A stretch of DNA of 64,000 nucleotides from Thalassospira sp. MCCC 1A03138 (GTDB lineage Bacteria > Pseudomonadota > Alphaproteobacteria > Rhodospirillales > Thalassospiraceae): the NCBI RefSeq assembly GCF_002115785.1, contig NZ_JFJY01000003.1, forward strand, positions 1-64,000, given 5' to 3'. A program made the position numbers and the translations under genes. The notes beneath the pieces were generated by a model that saw only the letters and a list, made by a program, of their open reading frames with translations, was not told where the DNA came from and did not search any database. Shown here in pieces: positions 45,500 through 54,145 of this stretch. The stretch's first letter is position 1. Each line of letters opens with the position of its first letter.

Positions 45500-46542
45500 C
45501 AGTGCGTCTCCGTGACTTTGGACAGGTGTGGTGGCGCATCTGGATTGCAACCACGTTCCAGCGCAACATGTTCTGCGAGCGTATAGAATGTCTGGATCAT
45601 TGCGATGGGGGCCAGAAGCGGGTGGATATCCTCGACCACCGGAAGATGGCCCTTGATATCAGCGTGACCGGTTTCGGCGGCGAAGAGATTATTGGTTTTC
45701 GCCCGCATTTCTTCGAGGAAGCCCTCTACACTTTCGCGCGATGCATCCTGTTGGGAGAATACCAGCAACGGGAAATCCTTGGTTACCAGTGCCATCGGGC
45801 CATGCTTCACTTCGGCTGCGCTGAAAGCTTCGGCATGCAAGCTACTGGTTTCCTTGAATTTAAGGGCTGCTTCCTGTGCGATAGCAAAGGCCGGACCTCG
45901 GCCGATCACATAAAGACCGTTTGATTTGGCAATCGCGTCAGCAGCATCAAGCCAATCCTTGCCAAGTGCCTTTTCCAGTGACGCGGGCAGGGTGGAAAGT
46001 GCCTTGTTAAAGGCTGGATCTCGGGTCCATCCCCCAACGATCTGTGCGATGGCAGAAAGGGTTGCGATATAGGATTTAGTGGCGGCAACACTTGTTTCAG
46101 GTCCTGCCATCAGCGGAATGACATGGTCAACCGTATTGGCCAACGGGGAATCAACGACATTGACCAATGCCACGGTGCGGGCACCGGCATCACGGGCGGC
46201 CTCGGCATTCTTGACCAGATCCGGGCTTTTGCCCGACTGGGAGACGGCAATGAACAGGGCGTCCTTACTGGCGATAGACCGGTTATATATCGAGACGATC
46301 GATGGGGCCGCAGATACGACCGGAATGCCAAGCTGGCTTTCAATCAGATATTTTGCGTAAAGCGTTGCATGATCAGAGCTGCCGCGCCCACACGTCACAA
46401 CGAATTTCGGCGGGTTGGCACACAGGTCCGCGACCAGAGCATCAATTGCAGCCTTGTTGTGATCAAACTGCTTGGCAACGACGGCCGGGGCTTCGGCCAG
46501 TTCGCGACCCATCTGGGTTTTTGGTGTCCAGCGCGTGCTCAT
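45499..46542 (-). CDS. SIS-domain sugar isomerase, NagB-II-type glucosamine-6-phosphate deaminase
   Basis: A 347-residue protein with two SIS domains resembling the isomerase half of GlmS without the glutaminase domain. CGRGSSDHATLYAKYLIE, AVSQSGKSPDLV, ETSVAATKSY and HAEAFSAAEVKHGPMAL are the phosphosugar-binding motifs. This is the NagB-II type known from Shewanella-like nag regulons, converting GlcN-6-P to fructose-6-P and ammonia. No classical NagB is present, so it most likely fills that step. It is translated in a coupled way with nagA. Alternatives are AgaS-type deaminases for galactosamine. Confidence 0.88.
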   Translation of the reverse strand: MSTRWTPKTQMGRELAEAPAVVAKQFDHNKAAIDALVADLCANPPKFVVTCGRGSSDHATLYAKYLIESQLGIPVVSAAPSIVSIYNRSIASKDALFIAVSQSGKSPDLVKNAEAARDAGARTVALVNVVDSPLANTVDHVIPLMAGPETSVAATKSYIATLSAIAQIVGGWTRDPAFNKALSTLPASLEKALGKDWLDAADAIAKSNGLYVIGRGPAFAIAQEAALKFKETSSLHAEAFSAAEVKHGPMALVTKDFPLLVFSQQDASRESVEGFLEEMRAKTNNLFAAETGHADIKGHLPVVEDIHPLLAPIAMIQTFYTLAEHVALERGCNPDAPPHLSKVTETH

Positions 46543-46590
46543 ATCGAGTGTTTCCTCAAACTTTTAGGGCGACGTGCGACGCGATCATTT

Positions 46591-47352
46591 TCAACGCGCA
46601 TCAACTTGCATTTCGGCGATGAAGTCGTAACTGTCGCCGCGATAATAGGAACGGGTGAATTCGACCGGTGTGCCGTTGGCAAGGAAGGAACGTCGTTCGA
46701 TATAAAGGGCGGCACTGCCATCGGGAACGCCAAGGATTTTGGCGGTTTCCCCGTCAAACAATTCAGCCCGTAGACGCTGAAGCGCGCGTTCCGGCTTTTT
46801 GCCGTATTTTGCCAGCGCATCATAAAGCGACTTTTCGACTTCATCGGGGCTTGGTAGAAAAGCCCTTGGCACGACCGCATATTCAAGTGCCATTGGTTTT
46901 TCATTGGCTGTACGCAGGCGCCGTAGCCGGGTTACTTCGGTACCGGGCGACAGGTTTAACGCCATAGCTTCTTCGGGCGACGCATGACCAAGGGTCTTTT
47001 CAATCCAGACTGCCCCCGGGTTCATGCCGCGTGTGATCATGTCCTCGGTGAAGGAGGTCAGGCGTGACAATGCCTGTTCAACACGTGGGGCAACAAAGGT
47101 TCCTGCGCCATGACGCTGGACAAGGACGCCTTCCTCGACAAGGGCCCGCATCGAATTGCGAACGGTAACGCGTGAAATGCCAAGTTCATTGGCTAGGTCG
47201 CGTTCACTTGGCAGCGCATCGTCTACTTTCAGGATACCATCATCAATAACGGCCTTGATGGCCGTCTGCAGGCGGCGATAAAGCGGGCCATGACCGATAT
47301 TTTCGATGTCTCGGGCACGCAGGCTTGCAATGACGTCGGCTGTACTGATCAT
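46591..47352 (-). CDS. GntR/HutC-family transcriptional regulator of amino-sugar genes
   Basis: A 253-residue repressor. The winged helix-turn-helix lies at about residues 22-92 (LPSERDLANELGISRVTV, then GVLVQRHGAGTFV). A UTRA ligand domain follows, with RLRRLRTANEKPMALEYAVV and a C-terminal FTRSYYRGDSYDF. NagR/YvoA and DasR of this subfamily bind GlcNAc-6-P or GlcN-6-P as inducers. The gene is coupled to the kinase gene by ATGA, and TGGTAT half-sites in the divergent promoter region at 48275-48479 are the probable targets. Confidence 0.9.
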   Translation of the reverse strand: MISTADVIASLRARDIENIGHGPLYRRLQTAIKAVIDDGILKVDDALPSERDLANELGISRVTVRNSMRALVEEGVLVQRHGAGTFVAPRVEQALSRLTSFTEDMITRGMNPGAVWIEKTLGHASPEEAMALNLSPGTEVTRLRRLRTANEKPMALEYAVVPRAFLPSPDEVEKSLYDALAKYGKKPERALQRLRAELFDGETAKILGVPDGSAALYIERRSFLANGTPVEFTRSYYRGDSYDFIAEMQVDAR

Positions 47353-48239
47353 GCGTGCACCTTTTGATGTTTCCTGGCCATCAGGATTGCCCCATGCAGG
47401 GCATCGTTTTGCGCCGGAACCAGATCGGACCGGATATCATCGGGCATGCGTTTTGCCATTTGTTCGGCAAGGCCCCCCATCAAACTCAGTCGTTTCGCCC
47501 CAAATTCCTGAAGCTTGTGCAGGATGTTGCGATTGGCGGTTACGGCGACATTGATAATGCCGGCAGCAATGGTGTCACCATGGCTGTCGGCATCGAAAAC
47601 CATCGGGCAAAATGCGCCATAATCCGCTGGTCGGGCCTTCTCGGCAAAGGCGACGATTTCTTCGGGACTGTTATGGAAATGCAACATGATGGTGCGTGTC
47701 AGTTCGGATGACGGAGCTAAATCCTCGTGGGCGAGCAGGGCGGTTTCGATGGCTGTTCTCCCAATACGGGCACCGCTTCCGATATCGGAAATTTCAAACC
47801 CCCAACCAGCAAGCGCCAGTTCACGACCGGCAACAATCGCTTGGCCACAGGTGCCGGTTCCGACTATCAGAATGGCACCATCTGCGCCATCATGTGCGCC
47901 AAGACACGCGGTATAGGCATCGGTCGCAAAACAAACACTGGCAAACGGGTGAGCATAGGATTCGGCAAGTTTGCGTTCGCGCTCTAACGGTAATCCGGCA
48001 AGTCCAAGGCCGGCATGCAAATCCGAAAGGCGACGATCCGAAAGCCCGGCTTGTTCGAGTGCCATGGTTGCTGCGGCAATGATTTCGCCAAAGACATGAT
48101 CGATTCCAAGGCGGGTATTCGCACCACCTCGCACGGCTTCACCAAGTATGGCGCCTGCATCATTTACAATGCGTGCGCGGCAGCGCGTGCCGCCACCATC
48201 AATACCAAGGTAAAGCTTTTCTTTTTGTGCGTTTTGCAT
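47349..48239 (-). CDS. BadF/BcrA-type N-acetylhexosamine kinase
   Basis: A 296-residue sugar kinase of the ASKHA fold. The phosphate-binding LGIDGGGTRCRA is at residues 11-22, VGTGTCGQAI is the second phosphate loop, and GWGFEISDIGSGARIG is typical of the GlcNAc-kinase branch. Related enzymes include human NAGK and MurK of Clostridium acetobutylicum, which phosphorylates both MurNAc and GlcNAc. With MurQ divergent beside it, a MurNAc/GlcNAc kinase is the best reading. An ATG nine bases upstream (48248) is an alternative start; AGGG fits the 48239 start better. It heads the minus-strand operon. Confidence 0.85.
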   Translation of the reverse strand: MQNAQKEKLYLGIDGGGTRCRARIVNDAGAILGEAVRGGANTRLGIDHVFGEIIAAATMALEQAGLSDRRLSDLHAGLGLAGLPLERERKLAESYAHPFASVCFATDAYTACLGAHDGADGAILIVGTGTCGQAIVAGRELALAGWGFEISDIGSGARIGRTAIETALLAHEDLAPSSELTRTIMLHFHNSPEEIVAFAEKARPADYGAFCPMVFDADSHGDTIAAGIINVAVTANRNILHKLQEFGAKRLSLMGGLAEQMAKRMPDDIRSDLVPAQNDALHGAILMARKHQKVHA

Positions 48240-48274
48240 TCCGACCATCCCTAACTGATGGGATCATAGCAGAG

Positions 48275-48479
48275 TGGTATCTTAAAAAGCAATACCAATA
48301 TAAATCCACTAATGTTGTTTCTGGTCCCATTTTGGCATTATGCTGATGAAGTCGATGCCACAGTAATAAATTGAAAATGCCTTTCATCTATTTGAAAATA
48401 AGTAAAATATGAGGTGAAGTTATGTAAATTTCGGGGTGTGTGCAGGAAGTGCCTTGCCTTGCTGGTATCATAATGGTAT
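48275..48479. promoter_or_regulatory. divergent control region with TGGTAT half-sites, candidate GntR operators
   Basis: Four copies of one hexamer lie between the divergent kinase and murQ genes. TGGTAT at 48275-48280 faces ATACCA at 48292-48297, an inverted pair spaced 17 bases start to start. TGGTAT occurs again at 48463-48468 and 48474-48479 as direct repeats 11 bases apart, one helical turn. Each pair sits near one of the two gene starts. GGTAT/ATACC half-sites fit the operators of HutC-type NagR regulators, such as the one encoded in this locus. The rest of the 265-base gap is AT-rich without a gene. Confidence 0.5.
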
Positions 48480-48504
48480 TTAATTGGTGGAGGGAGATTG
48501 GAAA

Positions 48505-49392
48505 ATGGCATCACGCACCGAAGAATTTGATATGCGCTTTGCCGGGTTGGATCAGTGGTCCGACGCCGATTTCCTTATGGCTTTGTGGGAAGGCCAGATG
48601 CGCGCGGTCGCATCGCTAGGGCCGGTCCTGACGGATCTGGCGACAGCTGCAAACGGGATAGCAGGTCGCCTGGGGGGCGGCGGGCGTCTCGTTTATGTTG
48701 GCGCCGGAACTTCCGGCACGGTGGCATGGCAGGATGCCAAGGAACTTGGTGGAACGTTTGGCTGGCCTGAAGACATGACCATCGTCATGCTGGCCGGTGG
48801 CTTGCAAAGCGAGCCGGGCGTATTCAATTCCGCCGAAGACGATACCAAAGCCGCCGAAGACGAAATTACCCGACATTGCATAGGTGAAGGTGACGCGGTT
48901 ATTGCCGTCGCCGCCAGCGGCTCGACGCCTTATACATTGTACGCGGTTGAACTGGCGCGCAAGCGCGGTGCTTATACAGTTGGTCTTTGCAACAACCCCG
49001 ATGGCAAACTTTTGACCGCGGCAGCGTGCGGTATCTTTCTTGATAGTGCGCCCGAAGTTATTGCCGGTTCAACCCGCATGGGGGCAGGGACTGCGCAGAA
49101 GGCCGCCATCAATATCCTTTCATCGCTTGTCATGAACAAGCTTGGGCGTCTTTTCGACAACCTGATGGTCGGCATGCGTGCCGAAAACATCAAGTTACAT
49201 GGTCGCGCGATCCGCATTACCAGCCATATTGCCGGTTGCGATGCGCAGAAGGCCGAAAGCGCCCTTGAAAAAGCACAGTTTGATATCCGCATCGCGGTCC
49301 TGATTGCCAAAGGGCACGAGGCCGCGAAAGCCAAAGAAATTCTTGCGATGTTTAACGGAAATCTCCGGGCAGCGCTTGAGTATAAGGACTGA
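48505..49392 (+). CDS. murQ: N-acetylmuramic acid 6-phosphate etherase
   Basis: Removes D-lactate from MurNAc-6-phosphate to give GlcNAc-6-phosphate; 295 residues of the SIS fold. VGAGTSGTVAWQDAKELGGTFG holds Glu80 and NSAEDD holds Glu111, which keep the spacing of the catalytic Glu83 and Glu114 of E. coli MurQ. AVAASGSTPYTLYA and EVIAGSTRMGAGTAQK are also conserved. The TSGRLG and SECPPTFG of common MurQ are changed here, so it is a divergent member. The ATG at 48505 has GGAGGGAG before it. It leads the ABC importer genes. Confidence 0.88.
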   Translation: MASRTEEFDMRFAGLDQWSDADFLMALWEGQMRAVASLGPVLTDLATAANGIAGRLGGGGRLVYVGAGTSGTVAWQDAKELGGTFGWPEDMTIVMLAGGLQSEPGVFNSAEDDTKAAEDEITRHCIGEGDAVIAVAASGSTPYTLYAVELARKRGAYTVGLCNNPDGKLLTAAACGIFLDSAPEVIAGSTRMGAGTAQKAAINILSSLVMNKLGRLFDNLMVGMRAENIKLHGRAIRITSHIAGCDAQKAESALEKAQFDIRIAVLIAKGHEAAKAKEILAMFNGNLRAALEYKD

Positions 49393-49439
49393 CATCTGCA
49401 GAGATAGTAGTCCACCGACATTGATCAGAGGAGGCATAA

Positions 49440-50702
49440 ATGTCGAATAAAGTGTTTGCAAAAGGCTTGGCAGCGGCTCTGGCGGCAAGTGTCGCCCTGG
49501 TTCCGTTGATGGCATCTGCTGGCGAACTCGTGATCGAGAGCTGGCGTAACGACGATATCGATATCTGGAATGATCAGATTATTCCGGCCTTTAACAAGGA
49601 ACATCCGGACATCAAGGTAACTTTCTCGCCGACTCCGCCGACCGATTACAACGCGCTGATCAATGCGAAATTCGCTGGCGGCACGGCTGGCGATCTGATC
49701 ACGTGCCGTCCGTTCGATGCGTCGCTTGAGCTTTACAAGCAGGGCAATCTTGCACCGCTTGACGATATCGCGGGCATGGACAATTTCTCTGATGTTGCGA
49801 AATCTGCATGGCAGACGGATGACGGTTCCGTCACTTTCTGCTTGCCGATGGCATCGGTTATTCATGGCTTCATCTATAACAAGGAAGCCTTTGAGGCAGC
49901 CGGTGTAGAAGTGCCGAAGACCCGTGCAGAATTTTATGCTGCCCTTGATAAAATCAAGGAAGAAGGCAGCTATATCCCTATGGCAATGGGGACTGCCGAT
50001 CAGTGGGAAGCCGCAACCATGGGCTTCCAGAACATTGGTCCGAATTACTGGAAAGGCGAAGAGGGCCGCAAAGCCCTGATCGACGGCAGCCAGAAATTCA
50101 CCGATAAGCCGTATGTTGACACCTTTACCGAACTGGCAAGCTGGGCAAACTACCTGCCGGACGGCTATGAGGCCATTTCCTATCCGGATGCGCAGAACTT
50201 GTTCTCGCTTGGCCGTGCGGCTGTCTATCCGGCCGGTTCCTGGGACATTTCGCTGTTTAACAGCCAGGCCGAATTTGAGTTCGGCGCATTTCCGCCGCCC
50301 CCGGCAGAAGGTTCGGACACCTGCTATATCAGCGACCACACCGATATCGCCTTGGGCTTGAATGCCAAATCGCCGAATGCTGCCGAAGCAAAGATCTTTC
50401 TCGAATGGATGACCGGTTCGGAATTCGCGTCGCTTTATTCGAACGCGCTGCCGGGCTTCTTCTCGTTGTCGAACCACAAGGTCGAAATCAGCGATCCGGT
50501 GGCCAACGAGTTCGTCAGCTGGCGTCAGAAATGCGAGTCAACCATCCGTAACTCGTATCAGATTCTGTCACGAGGCACGCCGAACCTTGAAAACGAGCTG
50601 TGGAACATTTCCGCACAGGTTATCAACGGCACTGTTACCCCGGAAGAGGCTGGCAAAGCCGCTGAATCCGGACTTGCGAAGTGGTATGCGCCGCATCAGT
50701 AA
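49440..50702 (+). CDS. ABC transporter substrate-binding protein, family 1, probable amino-sugar importer
   Basis: A periplasmic binding protein of 420 residues. The signal peptide ends MASA before GELVIESWRNDDIDIW. Family-1 features include GTAGDLITC, GFIYNKEAFEAAGVEVPKT and the late SQAEFEFGAFPPPP. Four or five cysteines in the mature part could make disulfides. It follows murQ after 47 bases and precedes two permeases and an ATPase, so the importer is complete. The ligand is inferred from context as GlcNAc, MurNAc or a chito- or muro-oligosaccharide. AGAGGAGGCATAA gives it a strong ribosome-binding site. Confidence 0.88.
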   Translation: MSNKVFAKGLAAALAASVALVPLMASAGELVIESWRNDDIDIWNDQIIPAFNKEHPDIKVTFSPTPPTDYNALINAKFAGGTAGDLITCRPFDASLELYKQGNLAPLDDIAGMDNFSDVAKSAWQTDDGSVTFCLPMASVIHGFIYNKEAFEAAGVEVPKTRAEFYAALDKIKEEGSYIPMAMGTADQWEAATMGFQNIGPNYWKGEEGRKALIDGSQKFTDKPYVDTFTELASWANYLPDGYEAISYPDAQNLFSLGRAAVYPAGSWDISLFNSQAEFEFGAFPPPPAEGSDTCYISDHTDIALGLNAKSPNAAEAKIFLEWMTGSEFASLYSNALPGFFSLSNHKVEISDPVANEFVSWRQKCESTIRNSYQILSRGTPNLENELWNISAQVINGTVTPEEAGKAAESGLAKWYAPHQ

Positions 50703-50714
50703 GACCTGACTACA

Positions 50715-50744
50715 GATGGCAGGTGACTTCTTGCGCCTGCCATC
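50715..50744 (+). terminator. hairpin between the binding-protein gene and the permease genes
   Basis: GATGGCAGG and CCTGCCATC form a perfect 9-bp stem with a 12-base loop and no T-run. Hairpins at this place in sugar ABC operons stabilise the binding-protein mRNA or reduce readthrough, giving more binding protein than permease. Confidence 0.6.
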
Positions 50745-50890
50745 CTTGTATCTGCAGTAATATGTTGCTGTTCCGCAAATCCGCTGATTGACAAAGTCGG
50801 CAGACAGGACTGCAATCAGGCGCTTAGATGAACGCTTTCGACCGGGGGCACGTTCCCCGTACGCTTAATCTCAGAAAGACAGGATAAGGT

Positions 50891-51829
50891 ATGGCGCATT
50901 CCGGGCCCATGACCGATTGGCGCAAGGCGAAACTGCCTGTGTTTGCCTTTCTGGCACCTGCGACGATCATCTACACATTGTTCATGATCTATCCGTTGAT
51001 CGATTCCATTCGGCTTAGCTTCTATACCACGCCAAGCGGCGGGGAGATGGCCTTTGTCGGCTTCGATAACTATCGAACCATTCTGGGTGATCCGGACTGG
51101 TCTGCGACCTTCTGGAACAGCTTTTGGAACAACATGAAATTCTTTGCGGTTCACATGCTGGTGCAGAACCCCATCGGGATCGCCCTTGCTGGTATTTTGA
51201 GCCTGCCGCAACTAAGGTTCCGTAATACCTATCGCACGATGATGATCATGCCAACCATGCTGTCGGTGGTGATTGTCGGTTTCATCTGGCAACTGATCCT
51301 GAGCCCTGTCTGGGGTGTTGGTGTCGATATCCTTGATATTTTCGGCCTGAAATCGCTGTTTGGTCCGTGGCTTGGCAAAGAAGGTTCGGCGCTGATCACG
51401 CTTTCCTTTATCTCGGTCTGGCAGTGGGTCGGCATCCCGCTAATGCTGATTTACGCAGCACTTCTGGCGATCCCCGATGATCTTGTTGATGCGGCGATTG
51501 TCGATGGCGCGACCCATTTCGAGGTGTTTCTGCATATCAAGCTGCCGCTGGTTCTGCCGACGGTTGCGATGGTGTCGATCCTGACATTTGTGGGTAACTT
51601 CAATGCGTTCGACCTGATTTATGCTGTAAAGGGTGCGTTGGCCGGTCCGAATTTCTCGACCGACATCATGGGTACGCTGTTCTATCGCACATTCTTTGGC
51701 TACCAGTTGCAGCTTGGCGATCCAAGCCTTGGTGCCACTGTTGCCTCGCTGATGTTTCTGATCATTCTTGCCGGTGTTCTTTTCTATCTGTTCGCCGTGC
51801 AGCGCCGTCTGGCGCGCTACCAGCTGTAA
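50891..51829 (+). CDS. ABC sugar transporter permease (MalF-type)
   Basis: An inner-membrane subunit of 312 residues with six predicted helices. The first helix (VFAFLAPATIIYTLFMIYPL) is typical of the CUT1 family, and the EAA loop that contacts the ATPase reads DLVDAAIVDGATHFEVFLHIKLP. It works with the following permease and the ATPase at 52721. It follows the hairpin and starts after AGGATAAGGT. An internal ATG seven codons in is a less likely start. Confidence 0.92.
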   Translation: MAHSGPMTDWRKAKLPVFAFLAPATIIYTLFMIYPLIDSIRLSFYTTPSGGEMAFVGFDNYRTILGDPDWSATFWNSFWNNMKFFAVHMLVQNPIGIALAGILSLPQLRFRNTYRTMMIMPTMLSVVIVGFIWQLILSPVWGVGVDILDIFGLKSLFGPWLGKEGSALITLSFISVWQWVGIPLMLIYAALLAIPDDLVDAAIVDGATHFEVFLHIKLPLVLPTVAMVSILTFVGNFNAFDLIYAVKGALAGPNFSTDIMGTLFYRTFFGYQLQLGDPSLGATVASLMFLIILAGVLFYLFAVQRRLARYQL

Positions 51830-51844
51830 GGAGGCGGCAAGATC

Positions 51845-52693
51845 ATGATGACTAAAAATATCCGTCGTGAAGACATGTCGCGTGCCGTGATCGTGCATGC
51901 GATCCTGCTGACCTACACGCTGGTGGCGCTGTATCCGATCTTTCTCGTGATCATCAACGCCTTCAAATCCCGCAAGGGGATTTTCAGCGCCCCGATGAGC
52001 CTGCCGAACGCTGAAACATTCAGCCTTGAAGGCTTCACCAAGGTTCTGGCGAGATCAAATTTCGAGCTGTTTTTCTTTAACAGCTTCACCGTCACGGTCG
52101 TGACCATCGTTATTGTTCTGCTGCTTGCTTCCATGGCGGCCTGGGCGCTTTCGGAATACAAGTTTCCCGGCAATACCTGGCTTGCGCTTTATCTGGCGGT
52201 TGGCATCATGGTGCCGATCCGGCTGGGCTCGGTTTCGATCCTGAATCTGATTGTTGAATTGGGCCTGATCAATACGCTGACAGCACTTATCCTTGTCTAT
52301 GTCGCACAGGGATTGCCGTTGGCGATCTTTATCCTGACCGAATTCATGCACCAGATACCCAAGGATTTGAAAGAAGCCGCCCGTTGCGACGGGGTTGGTG
52401 AATTCAAGATTTTCTTTGCGGTTATCCTGCCGCTGATCCGGCCGGCCGTGGCAACGGTCGCCGTGTTTACCATGATCCCGATCTGGAATGATCTTTGGTT
52501 CCCGCTGATCCTTGCCCCGGGGGATGGCAAACAGACCATTACGCTTGGTATCCAGCAATTCATCGGTCAGTACGTGACCGACTGGAACGCGGTTCTGGCG
52601 TCGTTGAGCCTCGCGATCATTCCGATCCTGATCCTTTATCTGATTTTCTCCCGACAACTCATTCGCGGCCTGACATCTGGCGCGGTGAAATGA
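51845..52693 (+). CDS. ABC sugar transporter permease (MalG-type)
   Basis: The second inner-membrane subunit, 282 residues with six helices. The EAA loop is PKDLKEAARCDGVGEFKIFFAVILP. AAGGAGG before the ATG gives a strong ribosome-binding site, 15 bases after the previous stop. The sequence WNDLWFPLILAPGDGKQTITLG is common to carbohydrate MalG-type proteins. Together with the other genes it forms a carbohydrate uptake system of the CUT1 class. Confidence 0.92.
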   Translation: MMTKNIRREDMSRAVIVHAILLTYTLVALYPIFLVIINAFKSRKGIFSAPMSLPNAETFSLEGFTKVLARSNFELFFFNSFTVTVVTIVIVLLLASMAAWALSEYKFPGNTWLALYLAVGIMVPIRLGSVSILNLIVELGLINTLTALILVYVAQGLPLAIFILTEFMHQIPKDLKEAARCDGVGEFKIFFAVILPLIRPAVATVAVFTMIPIWNDLWFPLILAPGDGKQTITLGIQQFIGQYVTDWNAVLASLSLAIIPILILYLIFSRQLIRGLTSGAVK

Positions 52694-52720
52694 GTATTAG
52701 TGTGACAGGAGCTTACCTAA

Positions 52721-53839
52721 ATGGCTGATTTGAAACTAGACCAGATCCGCAAAAGCTATGGCGCTGTTGACGTGCTGCATGGCATTGATCTTGATGTTAA
52801 GGACGGTGAATTTGTCGTCTTTGTCGGACCGTCGGGCTGCGGCAAATCGACGTTACTGCGTATCATTGCCGGTCTGGAAGATATCACCGGTGGTGATCTG
52901 ATGATTGATGGGGACATTGTGAATACCAAAAGCCCGCGCGACCGCGGGATCGCAATGGTGTTCCAGTCCTATGCGCTTTATCCGCATATGACCGTCTATA
53001 AGAACATGGCGTTCGGCTTGAAGCTGGCCAATCACGACAAAAGCGCGATCGACCAGCGGGTGCGAGAAGCAGCCCGCATTCTGCAGTTGGACAAGCTGCT
53101 GGATCGTCGTCCTTCTGAATTGTCGGGCGGGCAGCGTCAGCGTGTCGCAATTGGTCGCGCCATTGTGCGTCAGCCGAAAGTTTTCCTGTTTGATGAACCT
53201 CTGTCGAACCTGGATGCGGCGTTGCGTGTTCAAACCCGTATCGAGATCGCCAAGCTGCATCAGGAATTAAAATCAACGATTGTCTACGTCACACATGATC
53301 AGGTCGAAGCCATGACGCTTGCCGACAAGATCGTTGTGATGAATGCTGGCAATGTCGAGCAGGTCGGATCTCCGATGCAGCTTTATCATCATCCGCAAAC
53401 ACGCTTTGTTGCTGGTTTTATCGGATCGCCTGCAATGAATTTCACAACGGTTCATATTGATGCCGTCGAACAGGGCAAGGTAACCGTCACCGTGCCGGGA
53501 GGCGCCAAGGCTGTTCTGCCGTTTGATGTGCCTGCAGGTGATGTCGGCAAGGATGTCGAACTGGGAGTCCGGCCGGAGCATCTTTCGCCGGGTGAGCTGG
53601 GGGATTTGTCGATTTCCGGCGAGGTCGATGTTGTCGAGAAGCTCGGCGACTCTACCTATTTGTATCTCAAGCTGGCGAACGGGGACCGCTTCACAGTTCG
53701 CGCCCCTGGCCACAGCCGTATTAAAATCGGCGAGACTGTTAGTGCAGCAGCCGAAGCCGGGGCATCCCATCTGTTTGACGTCGACGGTAAGGCTTATGCC
53801 AAGCTGGAATGCCCACCGGAATATAGTGCCGACGAATAG
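52721..53839 (+). CDS. ABC sugar transporter ATP-binding protein (UgpC/MsmK type)
   Basis: The 372-residue ATPase of the CUT1 importer. Walker [10 protein letters not shown] is at residues 36-44, the Q-loop is in [10 protein letters not shown], the signature is [15 protein letters not shown] and Walker B is [17 protein letters not shown] regulatory domain follows ([14 protein letters not shown]). The order murQ, binding protein, two permeases and ATPase ends with a terminator 28 bases after this gene. Such ATPases can be shared between importers. Confidence 0.92.
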   Translation: MADLKLDQIRKSYGAVDVLHGIDLDVKDGEFVVFVGPSGCGKSTLLRIIAGLEDITGGDLMIDGDIVNTKSPRDRGIAMVFQSYALYPHMTVYKNMAFGLKLANHDKSAIDQRVREAARILQLDKLLDRRPSELSGGQRQRVAIGRAIVRQPKVFLFDEPLSNLDAALRVQTRIEIAKLHQELKSTIVYVTHDQVEAMTLADKIVVMNAGNVEQVGSPMQLYHHPQTRFVAGFIGSPAMNFTTVHIDAVEQGKVTVTVPGGAKAVLPFDVPAGDVGKDVELGVRPEHLSPGELGDLSISGEVDVVEKLGDSTYLYLKLANGDRFTVRAPGHSRIKIGETVSAAAEAGASHLFDVDGKAYAKLECPPEYSADE

Positions 53840-53866
53840 AGTTTAGCTTCCAGATATTTAGATATG

Positions 53867-53897
53867 AAGGGGCAGCCGGTTTGGCTGCCCCTTTTTT
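53867..53897 (+). terminator. rho-independent terminator after the amino-sugar importer operon
   Basis: AAGGGGCAGCC and GGCTGCCCCTT pair around a 5-base loop, followed by six T. Strong terminator. Confidence 0.93.
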
Positions 53898-53984
53898 ATT
53901 TGCAAGCAGATGTGTTTGGGGCCCGAAACTCCGAAAAGTTGTTGCAGAAGTTTAACTTGCAGAAAGTCCGGTTTCACGGCGAGA

Positions 53985-54038
53985 ATTGAAACGAATTGTT
54001 CAAAAGAACGCAAAATGATCGATTTTGCTTTCGTTTCA
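53985..54038 (+). promoter_or_regulatory. 54-base nested-palindrome element, potential three-way junction RNA
   Basis: Outer arms TTGAAACGAA (53985-53994) and TTCGTTTCAA (54029-54038) pair perfectly over 10 bp. Between them lie two complete hairpins: GTTC-AAAA-GAAC (53997-54008), then GCAAAAT-GATCG-ATTTTGC (54009-54027). Only TT and a single T remain unpaired at the junction. If transcribed, it would fold as a near-perfect three-way junction about 107 bases before the SBP start. As DNA, the arms TTGAAACG and CGTTTCAA resemble LacI-family half-sites, split by the inner hairpins. No named element matches. The remaining bases of the 306-base gap hold the terminator at 53867 and a repeated TTGCAGAA. 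Confidence 0.45.
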
Positions 54039-54145
54039 ACAGAGTTTCTTGCGATACTGGTGCGGTCCCGGAACGTTAGCAATGTCACAGAATACATTGA
54101 CGCCGGACAAGGGAAGTGCCGTCACGTCAACAGAGAGGTAAAATA

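Noticed and set aside
49425-50477. Long minus-strand frame of 350 codons
   Set aside because: It is antisense to the sugar-binding protein gene, which has a signal peptide, family motifs and operon context.
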